Source of the DNA: Bradyrhizobium altum
GTDB taxonomy: Bacteria > Pseudomonadota > Alphaproteobacteria > Rhizobiales > Xanthobacteraceae
Assembly (NCBI RefSeq): GCF_020889705.1
Contig: NZ_JACMYP010000003.1
Coordinates: forward strand, 1 to 64,000
Reading direction: 5' to 3'
DNA: 64,000 nt
The translations under genes and the position numbers were made by a program. Below, in pieces: positions 1-9,410 of the stretch. Numbering within the stretch: the first letter of the stretch is position 1; each line of letters opens with the position of its first letter. The notes beneath the pieces are model-generated. The model worked only from the letters and a program-made list of their open reading frames with translations. It made no database searches and had not been told where the DNA came from.

Positions 1-3000
1 CCGCGCTGCCGTCGCTGCGGCTCGCCAACCTCGCGGAGTTGCGCCATCCGTTGTCGGTCGATACCTATATCGAGCGGACGCTGTCGCATGCGCGCGGCAT
101 CCTGGTGCGGCTGATCGGCGGCGAACCCTATTGGTCATACGGGCTGGCCGCGGTGCATCGTCTTGCGAAGGAACGCGGAATTGCGCTGGTGGTGCTGCCG
201 GCGGATGGCCGCGACGATTTGCGGCTGGATGAATTCTCGACCTTGCCGGTCTCGACGTTGCGCCGCCTGAAGGTGCTATGCGACAAGGGCGGCCCCGTTG
301 CCGCGCAGGCCGTGATCGCGCAACTGGCGCTGGCGTCCGGCCTTTATGCCGGACCGGTCGTCGGTGAGATCGATCTTCCCGAGATCGGCGTCTACGATAC
401 GCGGCGCGGCGCCGTCGCGGCGCTGCCGGCATCGGATGGCCGGCCGCTTGTGCTCGTGACCTTCTATCGCTCCTATCTGGCGGCCGGCGACACCGCGCCG
501 GTCGATGCGCTGATCGATGCGTTGCGCGAACGGGGATTTGACGCCCACGGCGTGTTCGTCATCTCGTTGAAGGCGGCGGGCGTGGCCGATTGGCTGCGCG
601 CTCAGTTCGCGCAATGCTCGCCGGCCGCCATCGTCAATGTGACCGCGTTCTCCGCGGCGGGTGATGACGGCACGACGCCGTTCGACGCTGCTTCATGTCC
701 GGTGTTCCAGGTCGCTCTGTCCACGGCGCGGCGCGAGGATTGGGCCTTGTCGCTGCGCGGTCTGTCGCCCGGCGATCTCGCGATGCATGTGGTGTTGCCG
801 GAGGTCGACGGTCGCGTGTTCACGGGCGTCGTGAGTTTCAAGTCGCCAGGCGAGCGCGATCCCGATCTGCAGTTCGCGCATCTTGCGCATCGGCCGGATG
901 CCGAGCGCGTCGCAGCGGTCGCCGCGCGCGTGACAGCCTGGCATCGGCTTGCCGGCAAGCCCGCCGGAGACAAGCAGCTTGCGGTCGTGCTCTCGAACTA
1001 TCCCGGCCGCCCGCACCAGATCGCGCACGCCGTTGGCCTCGATGCGCTGGCTTCGGTGGAGACGTTGCTGGCCGATCTCGCGGCTGCGGGCTTTGATCTT
1101 GAGCCGGTGCAGTCGCTAGGTGGCGTGCTGCTGCACCGGAAGCTGACATGGGACGTGGCTGAATATCGCGCAGCGGTCTCCAGCCTTCCCGAGCTGCTCC
1201 AGGACGATCTTGCGCGCGCATGGGGCGCGCCGGAGGATGATCCCGATTGCCGCGACGGCGCGTTTCATTTCGCGGCGATCCGGTGCGGCAAGTCGATCAT
1301 CGCGGTTCAGCCGGAACGCGGTGAGGTCGGTCAGCGCGATGCCGATTATCACGATCTCTCACGCACGCCGCGCCATGCCTATGTCGCGTTCTACCTGTGG
1401 CTCAGGCAGCAGGACATCGATGCCGTCGTCCATATGGGCGCGCATGGAACGCTGGAATGGCTGCCCGGCAAGTCGGTTGCACTGTCATCCGCATGCTGGC
1501 CGGAAGCGCTGATCGGCGATCTGCCGATTGTCTATCCCTTCATCGTCAATGACCCCGGCGAGGCCGCGCAGGCCAAGCGCCGGATCGGTGCCGTGACGAT
1601 CGGCCATCTGCCGCCACCGCTGGCGCAGGCGGCGGTGCCGGAGGGCTTGCGCAGGCTCGAGCGGTTGCTCGATGAATATTCGACTGCGGACGGCCTCGAT
1701 CCGGCGCGGCGGCAGCGCCTGATCGCTGCGATCCGCGAAGAAGCGCGCATCGCCGGGCTGGAGGACGATCTCGGTCTCGCGGCGTCGGTCTCGGCGGCCG
1801 AAGCCATTCCGCAGATCGATCGCTTCGTCTGCGATCTCAAGGAAAGCCAGTTCGGCGACGGCCTGCATGTGTTCGGGCAAGGTGCTTGCGGCGAGGCGGA
1901 GAGGGCAGCGTTGCGCGATGCGCTCGCGGGACGGCGTGTTGCGCCGGGACCGTCGGGCTCGCCCTATCGCGGGCGAAGCGACGTGCTGCCGACCGGACGC
2001 AATCTGTTTGCAGTCGATCCGCGCGCGGTGCCGACGCCGTCGGCGCATGCGCAGGGCGTGAAGCTCGCCGAGGAGCTGCTGCGCCGTCACTTGCAGGATC
2101 ACGGCGACTGGCCGAAAGGGCTGGTCGTCGATCTCTGGGGATCGTCGACGATGCGCACCGCCGGCGAGGATTTTGCGATGGCGCTGCATCTCGCCGGGAT
2201 CGCGCCGCGCTGGGATCATGGATCGGGCAGGGTGTCGGGCTACGACATCATCGCGCCGGCGGAGCTCGGCCGTCCGCGCATCGACGTGACGCTGCGCGTG
2301 TCTGGGCTGTTCCGCGACGTCTTCTCGGGGCTTGCGCAGTTGTTCGAAGCGGCGACCGAGGCGTTGTCCGAACGCAGCGAGGAGAGCGATGAGAATCCTT
2401 ACCGGCAGCGCATCTCGCGCGTGTTCGGGCCTCGCCCCGGGCACTATGGCGCCGGCATCGCGGCTGTCCCGGATGTCTTCACGGAGGAGGCGCGCGAGGC
2501 GGCCGGCGAAGCCTGGCTGTCGGCATCGTCCTGGGCCACTGCATCTGATGGCGAGATCAGGCCTGACCGCGCCGGCATCGAGGCACGGCTCGCTGCTGCC
2601 GACAGCTTCGTCCACACCCAGGACTTGCCGGAGACCGATCTCTTGCTGGCGGCGGACTATGCAGCGCATGAGGCCGGCATCGCCGCCGCGGCGCGGCGGC
2701 TCGGCGCAAAAGTCCCGTCGCTCTATCACCTTGATGCGACGCGGCCGGATCAGCCGCACGCCCGCTCGTTGACCGAGGAAATCTCGCGCGTGGTGCGGGC
2801 GCGCGCCGCCAATCCTGCATGGATCGCGGGCATGATGCGCCACGGCTTCCGCGGCGCCGCCGAGATATCGGCGACGCTAGAGCACATGGCGGCGTTCGCG
2901 CATCTCGCAGGTGCGGTGCCGCCGCATCTATTCGATCTCTATTACGACGCGACGCTCGGCAATGACGACGTTCGTGGCTTCATGGCGCGCGAGAATCCGG

Positions 3001-3104
3001 CGGCGCTGGCTGCGATCGAAACCTGCTTCACCCGGCTGCACGACGCGTCGCTCTGGCAGACGCGGCGCAATTCGATTGCGGCGGCGCTGCAGGAGGCCTC
3101 ATGA
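1..3104 (+). CDS. cobN: CobN, cobaltochelatase large subunit (5' end outside window)
   Basis: Large subunit of the aerobic, ATP-dependent cobaltochelatase, which inserts cobalt into hydrogenobyrinate a,c-diamide in the cytoplasm with CobS and CobT (neither is in the window). The frame is open to the first base, so the gene starts upstream; about 1033 residues are visible. Recognised from CobN/magnesium-chelatase-H landmarks: the opening LRLANLAELRHPLSVD stretch, VVHMGAHGTLEWLPGKSVAL near the middle, and a C-terminal region ending in RRNSIAAALQEAS. The stop overlaps the cobG start as ATGA. It heads the visible part of the cob operon. Confidence 0.95.
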   Translation, partial: ALPSLRLANLAELRHPLSVDTYIERTLSHARGILVRLIGGEPYWSYGLAAVHRLAKERGIALVVLPADGRDDLRLDEFSTLPVSTLRRLKVLCDKGGPVAAQAVIAQLALASGLYAGPVVGEIDLPEIGVYDTRRGAVAALPASDGRPLVLVTFYRSYLAAGDTAPVDALIDALRERGFDAHGVFVISLKAAGVADWLRAQFAQCSPAAIVNVTAFSAAGDDGTTPFDAASCPVFQVALSTARREDWALSLRGLSPGDLAMHVVLPEVDGRVFTGVVSFKSPGERDPDLQFAHLAHRPDAERVAAVAARVTAWHRLAGKPAGDKQLAVVLSNYPGRPHQIAHAVGLDALASVETLLADLAAAGFDLEPVQSLGGVLLHRKLTWDVAEYRAAVSSLPELLQDDLARAWGAPEDDPDCRDGAFHFAAIRCGKSIIAVQPERGEVGQRDADYHDLSRTPRHAYVAFYLWLRQQDIDAVVHMGAHGTLEWLPGKSVALSSACWPEALIGDLPIVYPFIVNDPGEAAQAKRRIGAVTIGHLPPPLAQAAVPEGLRRLERLLDEYSTADGLDPARRQRLIAAIREEARIAGLEDDLGLAASVSAAEAIPQIDRFVCDLKESQFGDGLHVFGQGACGEAERAALRDALAGRRVAPGPSGSPYRGRSDVLPTGRNLFAVDPRAVPTPSAHAQGVKLAEELLRRHLQDHGDWPKGLVVDLWGSSTMRTAGEDFAMALHLAGIAPRWDHGSGRVSGYDIIAPAELGRPRIDVTLRVSGLFRDVFSGLAQLFEAATEALSERSEESDENPYRQRISRVFGPRPGHYGAGIAAVPDVFTEEAREAAGEAWLSASSWATASDGEIRPDRAGIEARLAAADSFVHTQDLPETDLLLAADYAAHEAGIAAAARRLGAKVPSLYHLDATRPDQPHARSLTEEISRVVRARAANPAWIAGMMRHGFRGAAEISATLEHMAAFAHLAGAVPPHLFDLYYDATLGNDDVRGFMARENPAALAAIETCFTRLHDASLWQTRRNSIAAALQEAS

Positions 3105-4264
3105 GCGCGGTCGCGATCAAGGGCTGGTGTCCGGGCGCGCTGCGGCCGATGCTATCAGGCGATGGCCTCGTGGTGCGCATTCGCCCGCGCGGCGGGCGGC
3201 TGGACGCGTCGCAGGCGACGGGAATTGCTGAGCTCGCTGCGCGATACGGCAACGGCCTGACCGATCTGACCAGCCGCGCCAATCTCCAGATCCGCGGCGT
3301 CAGCGATGAAGGTTATCCGGCCTTGATCGATGGGCTCGCCGGGCTCGGGTTGCTGGACGCGGATTCAGATACCGAGGCGCAGCGCAACGTCCTGGTGACG
3401 CCATTCTGGACTGCCGGTGACGAGACGCGCTCGCTTGCGGCCGAACTTGAGCAGGCGCTCGCCAGCGCGCGGCTCGATCTTCCGACCAAGTTCGGTTTCG
3501 CGATCGATGATGGCAGCGAGCGGGTGCTGGGCGGCGCGTCGGCGGATATCAGGATCGAGCGCGATCGCAATGGCGGACTGCTGGTGCGTGCCGATGGCGC
3601 ACAATTCGGGCTTTCTGTCGCGCGGAGCGAGGCCGTGCAGGTCGCGCTGGCGCTGGCTGAGTGGTTCGTCGCCTCTGGCGGAGCCAAGGGTGAGAAGCGG
3701 CGGATGGCGGCTCATCTGGCCGGCGGCGCGAGCTTGCCGCAGTCGCTTCGCGGCGACGCCGAGCCCGTGGCCCGATCGGCGGACCCTGTGCCCGGCCTCT
3801 ATTCGACTGGCGCGATGGTCGGCCTGGCCTTCGGGCAAATGCCGCAGCAGACGCTCAGCCATCTCGCCGAGCGCGCGCAGGCTCTCCGTGTGACGCCGTG
3901 GCGGATGGTGCTGGCGGAGGCGATGCATGAGATGCCCCGTGACGCGGATCTCGTCACTGATCCCAATGATCCGGCGCTCCGCGTGATCGCTTGCAGTGGC
4001 GCACCGCGCTGTCGTGAGGCGCATGCCGACACGCGTGCATTGGCATCGGCGCTGGCATCGTTTGTCCCGGCGGATGCCCGGCTTCACGTGTCCGGCTGCG
4101 CCAAGGGCTGTGCCCATTCCGGTTCGGCTGACGTCACCCTGGTTGCGTCACGCGAGGGCTTTGATCTGATCCGCCGCGGCACGACGCGAGGTGTGCCGGT
4201 CCTGCGAGGGCTGACCCGTTCGGACCTCGTCGCGAATCCCTCTGTGCTGATGAGAGGCCATTGA
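3101..4264 (+). CDS. cobG: CobG, precorrin-3B synthase
   Basis: Oxygen-using monooxygenase that converts precorrin-3A to precorrin-3B, the step that marks the aerobic B12 route. It is a 387-residue member of the nitrite/sulfite reductase family. The C-terminal [4Fe-4S] ligand set is visible: Cys298 and Cys304 in CSGAPRC, and Cys333 and Cys337 in GCAKGC. N-terminal ferredoxin-like half-domain around GLTDLTSRANLQIRG. The ATG overlaps the cobN stop by 4 bases, indicating translational coupling. Length and motifs fit the family; I am confident. Confidence 0.93.
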   Translation: MSAVAIKGWCPGALRPMLSGDGLVVRIRPRGGRLDASQATGIAELAARYGNGLTDLTSRANLQIRGVSDEGYPALIDGLAGLGLLDADSDTEAQRNVLVTPFWTAGDETRSLAAELEQALASARLDLPTKFGFAIDDGSERVLGGASADIRIERDRNGGLLVRADGAQFGLSVARSEAVQVALALAEWFVASGGAKGEKRRMAAHLAGGASLPQSLRGDAEPVARSADPVPGLYSTGAMVGLAFGQMPQQTLSHLAERAQALRVTPWRMVLAEAMHEMPRDADLVTDPNDPALRVIACSGAPRCREAHADTRALASALASFVPADARLHVSGCAKGCAHSGSADVTLVASREGFDLIRRGTTRGVPVLRGLTRSDLVANPSVLMRGH

Positions 4265-4893
4265 TGCCGCACATCTATGAGACCGATGGCGCGGCGATCT
4301 ATCGCCAGTCCTTTGCGACGATCCGGTCGGAGGGCGACCTTGCCCGTTTCACGCCCGACGAGGAGCCGGTGGTCGTGCGCATGATCCATGCCGCGGGCAT
4401 GGTGGGCCTGGAAGCGTTTGTCCGCTTCACGCCGGGTATGGCCGCAAGCGCACGGACAGCCCTGCAGAACGGCGCGCCGATCCTCTGCGACGCACGCATG
4501 GTGTCGGAGGGCATCACGCGCGCGCGGCTGCCGGCCGGCAACGCCGTCATCTGCACGCTCGGTGATCCTAAGGTTCCCGAACTCGCGCAATCGATGCACA
4601 ACACGCGCTCCGCGGCGGCCCTCGAACTGTGGCGGCCGCATCTGGCCGGCGCCATCGTCGCGATCGGCAACGCGCCGACGGCGCTGTTCCATCTGCTCAA
4701 CATGCTGGAAAATTCTGATTGCCCGAGGCCGGCGGCGATCATCGGCTGTCCGGTCGGCTTTGTCGGTGCCGCCGAGTCGAAGGCGGCATTGATGGCAGCG
4801 CCGCCCGTGCCAGCGCTGACGGTCGAGGGACGTCTCGGCGGATCGGCGATCACGGTTGCTGCTGTCAATGCGCTGGCGAGCCGGAGCGAATAG
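4264..4893 (+). CDS. cobH: CobH, precorrin-8X methylmutase
   Basis: Isomerase that moves the C11 methyl group to C12, turning precorrin-8X into hydrogenobyrinic acid. 209 residues, normal for the family. The catalytic histidine lies in RMIHAAGMVG (His42 with the chosen start). I chose the ATG at 4264, which overlaps the cobG stop as TGATG; a TTG one codon upstream is also open, but the ATG start matches known CobH N-termini (M-P-x-x-Y then the AIY..SF motif). Third gene of the tightly packed operon. Confidence 0.93.
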   Translation: MPHIYETDGAAIYRQSFATIRSEGDLARFTPDEEPVVVRMIHAAGMVGLEAFVRFTPGMAASARTALQNGAPILCDARMVSEGITRARLPAGNAVICTLGDPKVPELAQSMHNTRSAAALELWRPHLAGAIVAIGNAPTALFHLLNMLENSDCPRPAAIIGCPVGFVGAAESKAALMAAPPVPALTVEGRLGGSAITVAAVNALASRSE

Positions 4894-4895
4894 CG

Positions 4896-5624
4896 ATGGA
4901 ACGCATCATTTGCTGCGGGCTTGGCCCAGGCGATCCGGACCTGATGAGCGTGCGTGCCGACCGGACGGTGCGCGCCGCGCGGCATGTCGCCTATTTTCGC
5001 AAGAAGGGGCAGCTCGGACAGGCGCGGCGCATTGTGGACGGATTGCTCGCCGCCGACGTCAGCGAATATCCAATGGAGTATCCGGTCACCACGGAGATTG
5101 CTTTCGACAGTCCGGACTATGCGCGGCTGCTCGCGGGCTTCTATGACGAATGGGCCGAGCGCTTGGCGCGGCTTGCGCGCGCGATCGACGTCGTCGTGCT
5201 CTGCGAGGGCGACCCCTACTTCTACGGCTCGTTCATGCATCTGCATGCGCGCCTGCAGGGACGGGTCGAGATCGAGGTGATCGCCGGCATTCCCGGTATG
5301 GTCGGTTGCTGGAATGCGGTCGGCGAGCCGATCGCGCTTGCAGACGATGTCACGACTGTGCTGATGGGCACGCTGCCTGAGGCGGAACTCGAGCAGCGGA
5401 TGCGCAGCTCCGACGCGCTCGTTGTCATGAAGACCGGCCGCAATCTGGCGAAGATCCGCCGCGCGCTCGCGGCCGCGGGGCGTCTCGACGATGCGTGGCT
5501 CGTCGAGCGCGGCACCATGCCGGATCAGCGCGTCGCCCGGCTCGCCGATCTCGCTGAGGCCGACTGTCCGTATTTTGCGATCGTGCTGGTGCACGGGCAG
5601 GGCCGGCGCAGGGGGGGGGCGTAA
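4896..5624 (+). CDS. cobI: CobI, precorrin-2 C20-methyltransferase
   Basis: SAM-dependent methyltransferase making precorrin-3A from precorrin-2. 242 residues. Starts with the tetrapyrrole methylase signature CGLGPGDPDLMSV; further family blocks are LCEGDPYFYGSF and AGIPGMVGCWNA. The frame is open far upstream inside cobH, but the ATG at 4896, three bases after the cobH stop, gives the expected N-terminus. Odd feature: nine consecutive G bases at 5611-5619, just before the stop, where a length change would alter the C-terminus. The stop TAA overlaps the cobJ ATG by one base. Confidence 0.94.
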   Translation: MERIICCGLGPGDPDLMSVRADRTVRAARHVAYFRKKGQLGQARRIVDGLLAADVSEYPMEYPVTTEIAFDSPDYARLLAGFYDEWAERLARLARAIDVVVLCEGDPYFYGSFMHLHARLQGRVEIEVIAGIPGMVGCWNAVGEPIALADDVTTVLMGTLPEAELEQRMRSSDALVVMKTGRNLAKIRRALAAAGRLDDAWLVERGTMPDQRVARLADLAEADCPYFAIVLVHGQGRRRGGA

Positions 5625-6358
5625 TGACCGGCACGCTGACCATCGCGGGACTGGGGCCGGGCGACGAGGCGCTGATCACGCCGGAGGTCTCCGCTGCGCT
5701 CGCAATAGCGACCGACATCGTCGGCTATGCGCCATACGTGACGCGCGTGCCGCCGCGCGCCGGGTTGACGCTGCATCCCTCGGACAATCGCGTGGAGCTA
5801 CAGCGCGCCGGTGAGGCACTGCGGCTTGCATCCGAAGGGCGGCAGGTCGTCGTGGTGTCCTCGGGTGACCCCGGGGTCTTCGCGATGGCATCCGCCGTGT
5901 TCGAAGCGCTCGAGGACGCACCGCAATGGCACGACCTGCCGATCCGCGTTCTACCTGGCGTGACGGCGATGCTGGCGGCGGCCGCCAGTGCCGGCGCGCC
6001 GCTCGGACATGATTTTTGCGCGATCAATCTCTCCGACAATCTCAAGCCCTGGCCGCTGATCGAGCAGCGCCTGCGGCTCGCGGCCGAGGCCGATTTCGCG
6101 ATCGCGATGTACAATCCGCGCTCGGCCAGCCGCGCTGATGGCTTTGCGCGGACGCTCGAGATTTTGAAAGAGGCGGGCTGCGGCGAGCGCATCGTGGTGT
6201 TCGCCCGCGCCGTCAGCACACCCGAGCAGCGCATTGAGACAGTCGAATTGCGCGACGCCAAGCCCGAGATGGCCGACATGCGGACGCTTGTGATCGTCTG
6301 CAATTCGACGACGCGACGGGTCGGCCGCTGGGTCTATGCCCCGAGGCAGGTCCGATGA
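5624..6358 (+). CDS. cobJ: CobJ, precorrin-3B C17-methyltransferase
   Basis: SAM-dependent ring-contraction methyltransferase converting precorrin-3B to precorrin-4. 244 residues; signature IAGLGPGDEALITPEV at the N-terminus, VSSGDPGVFAMAS and VLPGVTAMLAAAASAGAPLGHDF in the middle, and AMYNPRSASRADGF near the C-terminal half, all typical of CobJ/CbiH. Starts within the cobI stop (TAATG). Its 3' end overlaps the 3' end of the opposite-strand cobK by 25 bases, so the plus-strand message continues antisense through cobK to reach cobL. Confidence 0.94.
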   Translation: MTGTLTIAGLGPGDEALITPEVSAALAIATDIVGYAPYVTRVPPRAGLTLHPSDNRVELQRAGEALRLASEGRQVVVVSSGDPGVFAMASAVFEALEDAPQWHDLPIRVLPGVTAMLAAAASAGAPLGHDFCAINLSDNLKPWPLIEQRLRLAAEADFAIAMYNPRSASRADGFARTLEILKEAGCGERIVVFARAVSTPEQRIETVELRDAKPEMADMRTLVIVCNSTTRRVGRWVYAPRQVR

Positions 6359-7083
6359 CCGAGCCATGCCATCACCTCGCTCACGCGCTCCACCCGCGGC
6401 CTCTCGGGCAGCGGCGGCCGCGTGATCATGATAACCGGAAGGCCAAGCGTGCGGGCGGCGTCGATCTTGGCGCGCGCGCCACCTCCGCCGGAATTGCGGG
6501 CGACGATCCACGCGATAGAGCGCGCACGCATCATCTCCAGCTCGTTGTCGAGCGTGAATGGCCCGCGCGAGACGATGACGTCGGCACGAGGCAATGGCAG
6601 CGCCCCTTCGGGTGGGTCGACGAAACGCAACGTATAGGCATGCTGCGGACGGCCACCGAAGGGCGCGATGTGCTGGCGGCCGATCGCGAGGAACACGTTG
6701 GCGGGGCTGTCCGGCAGCGCCGCGACCGCCGAGACGACATCCGCGACCTCGATCCAGCGATCGCCGGATGTCTTGTCCCAGGGCACGCGTTCGAGCGCGA
6801 GCAGCGGCGTTGCGGTTTGCGCGCAGGCGGCGACCGCGTTGCGGCTGATCTCGGCCGCAAAGGGATGCGTCGCGTCGATCACATGCGTGATGCCTTTGCG
6901 ACAGAGATAGTCGGCAAGACTGTTGACGCCGCCGAAGCCGCCGATCCGGGTCGGCAGAGGTTGTTCGGCGGGAGCGGCGGTGCGTCCGCCATAGGAATAA
7001 ACCGCGTTGATCCCCGCGCGGGCCATCGCAGCGGCAAGCAAATTGGCGTCGGCCGTTCCGCCCAGGATCAGGGCGCGCATCAT
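6334..7083 (-). CDS. cobK: CobK, precorrin-6A reductase
   Basis: NADPH-dependent reductase of precorrin-6A to dihydro-precorrin-6. About 249 residues. The N-terminal LILGGTADANLLAAAMA motif and DATHPFAAEISRNA block are CobK/CbiJ hallmarks; RVPWDKTSGDRWIEV and VSRGPFTLDNELEMM follow. It is the only cob gene on the minus strand. Two successive ATG codons (7083 and 7080) can start it; the first overlaps the cobL start codon on the other strand, so the two genes are head-to-head with no intergenic space. Any promoter for cobK must lie inside cobL. Confidence 0.92.
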   Translation of the reverse strand: MMRALILGGTADANLLAAAMARAGINAVYSYGGRTAAPAEQPLPTRIGGFGGVNSLADYLCRKGITHVIDATHPFAAEISRNAVAACAQTATPLLALERVPWDKTSGDRWIEVADVVSAVAALPDSPANVFLAIGRQHIAPFGGRPQHAYTLRFVDPPEGALPLPRADVIVSRGPFTLDNELEMMRARSIAWIVARNSGGGGARAKIDAARTLGLPVIMITRPPLPERPRVERVSEVMAWLGHRTCLGA

Positions 7084-8263
7084 GGGTAATCCCTGGTTGA
7101 CCATCATCGGCATCGGCGAAGATGGCCTTGCCGGCCTCTCCGACGCAAGCCGAAAGGCGCTTGGTGAAGCCGAAACGGTGTTCGGCGGCGAAAGGCATCT
7201 GGCGCTGGCCGGAATCACCGAGCACGGCCGCGCTTGGCCGGTGCCGTTCGATGCGGAGATCGTGCTTGAATGCCGCGGGCGACCCACTGTTGTGCTCGCC
7301 TCGGGCGATCCGTTCTGGCATGGCGTCGGCGGAAGCCTTGTCGGGAAATTGCAGGTCGGCGAATGGGTCGCGCATTCTGCTCCGTCGACGTTCTCGCTGG
7401 CGGCGGCACGTTTGGGCTGGCGTCTCGAGAATGTCATCTGTCTCGGTCTTCATGCCGCACCCTTCGAACGGCTGTTGCCGCATCTGGCGCGTGGTGCACG
7501 GATCATTTGCCTGGTACGCGACGGCAGCGCGGCTTTCGATCTCTCGCAATGGCTGACGGACCATGGCTGGGGGTTGTCGGCGGTGTGGACGCTTTCCGCA
7601 CTTGGCGGACCGCGTGAGTCCATCACGCAGCATCGCGCTGACAGCTATGCCGGCGATTCAAGCGACAGTCTGGTCGCTGTTGCGCTGGAGGCCGCGGGAA
7701 CGCAGGGGATCGCGCGCAGCTCGGGTCTTTCCGACGCACTCTTCGTGCATGACGGGCAACTGACGAAACGGCCGGTCCGCGCGCTTGCGCTGTCGGCGCT
7801 TTCGCCGCGGCCCGGCGAGCGATTGTGGGACATCGGCGCCGGCTCAGGATCGATCTCGATCGAATGGGCGCTCTGCGGTGGGACGGCGATCGCCGTCGAG
7901 GCCCGTGGCGAACGGGCCGCCAACATCCGCAGCAATGCGGCAAGCTTCGGCTTGACCCACCGGATCACCGTCATCGAGGGCGAGGCGCCCGGCATTTTGT
8001 CGGACCTTGGGGCGCCCGATGCCGTGTTCATCGGTGGCGGCCTCGATGCTGATATGTTCGATGCGATCTGGTCGCGCATTTCATCGGGAACGAGACTAGT
8101 TGCGCTTGCGGTGACCCTGGAAACCGAGGCGCTGCTTTCCGATCTGCATCAGCGCCACGGCGGCGAACTGATGCGAGTGGAGATCGCGCGGGCCCAGCCC
8201 CTGGGCCGGTACCGCTCCTGGAAAGCCGCGCGGCCGATCGTGCAATGGAGCGCAGTCCGTTGA
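7082..8263 (+). CDS. cobL: CobL, precorrin-6Y C5,15-methyltransferase (decarboxylating)
   Basis: Bifunctional enzyme methylating C5 and C15 and decarboxylating the C12 acetate to give precorrin-8X. 393 residues: N-terminal CbiE-like methylase domain (roughly 1-200; IIGIGEDGLAGLSDASR, VLASGDPFWHGVG) and C-terminal CbiT-like domain (roughly 205-393; LWDIGAGSGSISIEWAL, the SAM-binding loop). The chosen ATG at 7082 gives the family N-terminus; the frame is open upstream but that part is antisense cobK. Overlaps the cobE start by 19 bases. Confidence 0.94.
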   Translation: MGNPWLTIIGIGEDGLAGLSDASRKALGEAETVFGGERHLALAGITEHGRAWPVPFDAEIVLECRGRPTVVLASGDPFWHGVGGSLVGKLQVGEWVAHSAPSTFSLAAARLGWRLENVICLGLHAAPFERLLPHLARGARIICLVRDGSAAFDLSQWLTDHGWGLSAVWTLSALGGPRESITQHRADSYAGDSSDSLVAVALEAAGTQGIARSSGLSDALFVHDGQLTKRPVRALALSALSPRPGERLWDIGAGSGSISIEWALCGGTAIAVEARGERAANIRSNAASFGLTHRITVIEGEAPGILSDLGAPDAVFIGGGLDADMFDAIWSRISSGTRLVALAVTLETEALLSDLHQRHGGELMRVEIARAQPLGRYRSWKAARPIVQWSAVR

Positions 8264-8628
8264 AGGTCGCGGGTCTGGGGTTCAGGATCAATGCCAGTGT
8301 CGCGTCGTTGCGCGACGCGCTCGACGCGGCCGGTGGTTCAGAAGGCCTTGCGGCGGTTGCGACAGTGAGTGACAAGGCTGGTGCGATGGCATTGCGAGCA
8401 CTGGCACAGGAGCTGGGGTTGCCGATCCGGGGCATTCCCGCCGAAGTATTGGCTGAGATACAAACCGCGACGCAATCCGAATTTGCTAAAGCCAGGTTCG
8501 GGACGGGTTCGGTCGCCGAAGCAGCCGCGATCGCAGCCGCTGGGCGCGGCGCGCGCCTGATTTCGGTCAGGGCCGTGTCGCAGGATCGGACGGCCACTGC
8601 GGCGATCGCAGAAGGAGACGGTGAATGA
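8245..8628 (+). CDS. cobE: CobE / CbiG C-terminal domain protein
   Basis: Small protein of 127 residues matching CobE, the counterpart of the CbiG C-terminal domain. Its exact role in the aerobic route is not well defined; genetic work links it to B12 production. Family features: [19 protein letters not shown] at the N-terminus, AALATVSDKA-like [16 protein letters not shown], and a central [16 protein letters not shown] stretch. It starts inside the end of cobL and overlaps cobM by 4 bases, so it is cotranslated with ring-modification enzymes. Confidence 0.85.
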   Translation: MERSPLKVAGLGFRINASVASLRDALDAAGGSEGLAAVATVSDKAGAMALRALAQELGLPIRGIPAEVLAEIQTATQSEFAKARFGTGSVAEAAAIAAAGRGARLISVRAVSQDRTATAAIAEGDGE

Positions 8629-9410
8629 CGGTGCATTTCATCGGCGCGGGGCCAGGCGCCGCCGATCTCTTGACCCTGCGGGGCCGCGATCTCATCGCCT
8701 CTTGCCCGGTCTGTCTTTATGCCGGATCGTTGGTCCCGGAGGGCGTGTTGGCGCATTGCCCGAAGGATGCGCGCATCGTCAACACGGCGCCGCTCTCGCT
8801 CGACGAGATCGTCGCCGAGATCGCTGCGGCGCATGCCGAAGGCAAGGACGTCGCGCGGCTGCATTCGGGCGATCTCTCGATCTGGTCGGCGATGGGGGAA
8901 CAGCTGCGCCGGTTGCGCGCGTTGCAAATTCCCTATTCGGTCACACCCGGCGTGCCGGCTTTCTCGGCGGCCGCGGCGGCACTGGAGGCCGAGCTGACGC
9001 TGCCTGGCCTTGCGCAATCGGTGGTGCTGACGCGCACGCCGGGCAGGGCGAGCGCGATGCCTGATGGCGAGACGCTTGCGGCCTTTGCCGCGACCGGTGC
9101 GGTGCTCGCGATCCATCTCTCGATCCATCTGCTCGACAAGGTCGTCGCCGAGCTCACGCCGCACTATGGCGCAGATTGTCCGGTGGCGATCGTCTGGCGC
9201 GCGAGCTGGCCGGAGCAGCGCATCGTGCGCGCGACGCTCGCAACGCTCGATGCCGCGGTTGGCCCCGAGCTCGAACGCACCGCGCTCATCCTGGTCGGCA
9301 AGACGCTCGGCGCCGGCGAATTCGCCGAGAGCCGGCTCTATGCGGCCGATTATGACCGCCGCTATCGCCCGGTCGGAGCGGAGCCGCGCTTTCCGGAATC
9401 ATCGCAATGA
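8625..9410 (+). CDS. cobM: CobM, precorrin-4 C11-methyltransferase
   Basis: SAM-dependent methyltransferase making precorrin-5 from precorrin-4. 261 residues. Motifs: [17 protein letters not shown] at the N-terminus, the [13 protein letters not shown] block, [14 protein letters not shown] and [17 protein letters not shown], all typical of CobM/CbiF. The ATG shares four bases with the cobE stop, and its stop shares four with the cobB start. Confidence 0.94.
   Translation: MTVHFIGAGPGAADLLTLRGRDLIASCPVCLYAGSLVPEGVLAHCPKDARIVNTAPLSLDEIVAEIAAAHAEGKDVARLHSGDLSIWSAMGEQLRRLRALQIPYSVTPGVPAFSAAAAALEAELTLPGLAQSVVLTRTPGRASAMPDGETLAAFAATGAVLAIHLSIHLLDKVVAELTPHYGADCPVAIVWRASWPEQRIVRATLATLDAAVGPELERTALILVGKTLGAGEFAESRLYAADYDRRYRPVGAEPRFPESSQ

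Noticed and set aside
1485-2843. Long minus-strand open frame inside cobN (452 codons)
   Set aside because: Arginine-rich shadow of a GC-rich gene in another frame; no family features or ribosome site.
5951-7633. Long minus-strand open frame across cobJ, cobK and cobL
   Set aside because: Overlaps three well-supported genes and shows only low-complexity basic sequence.
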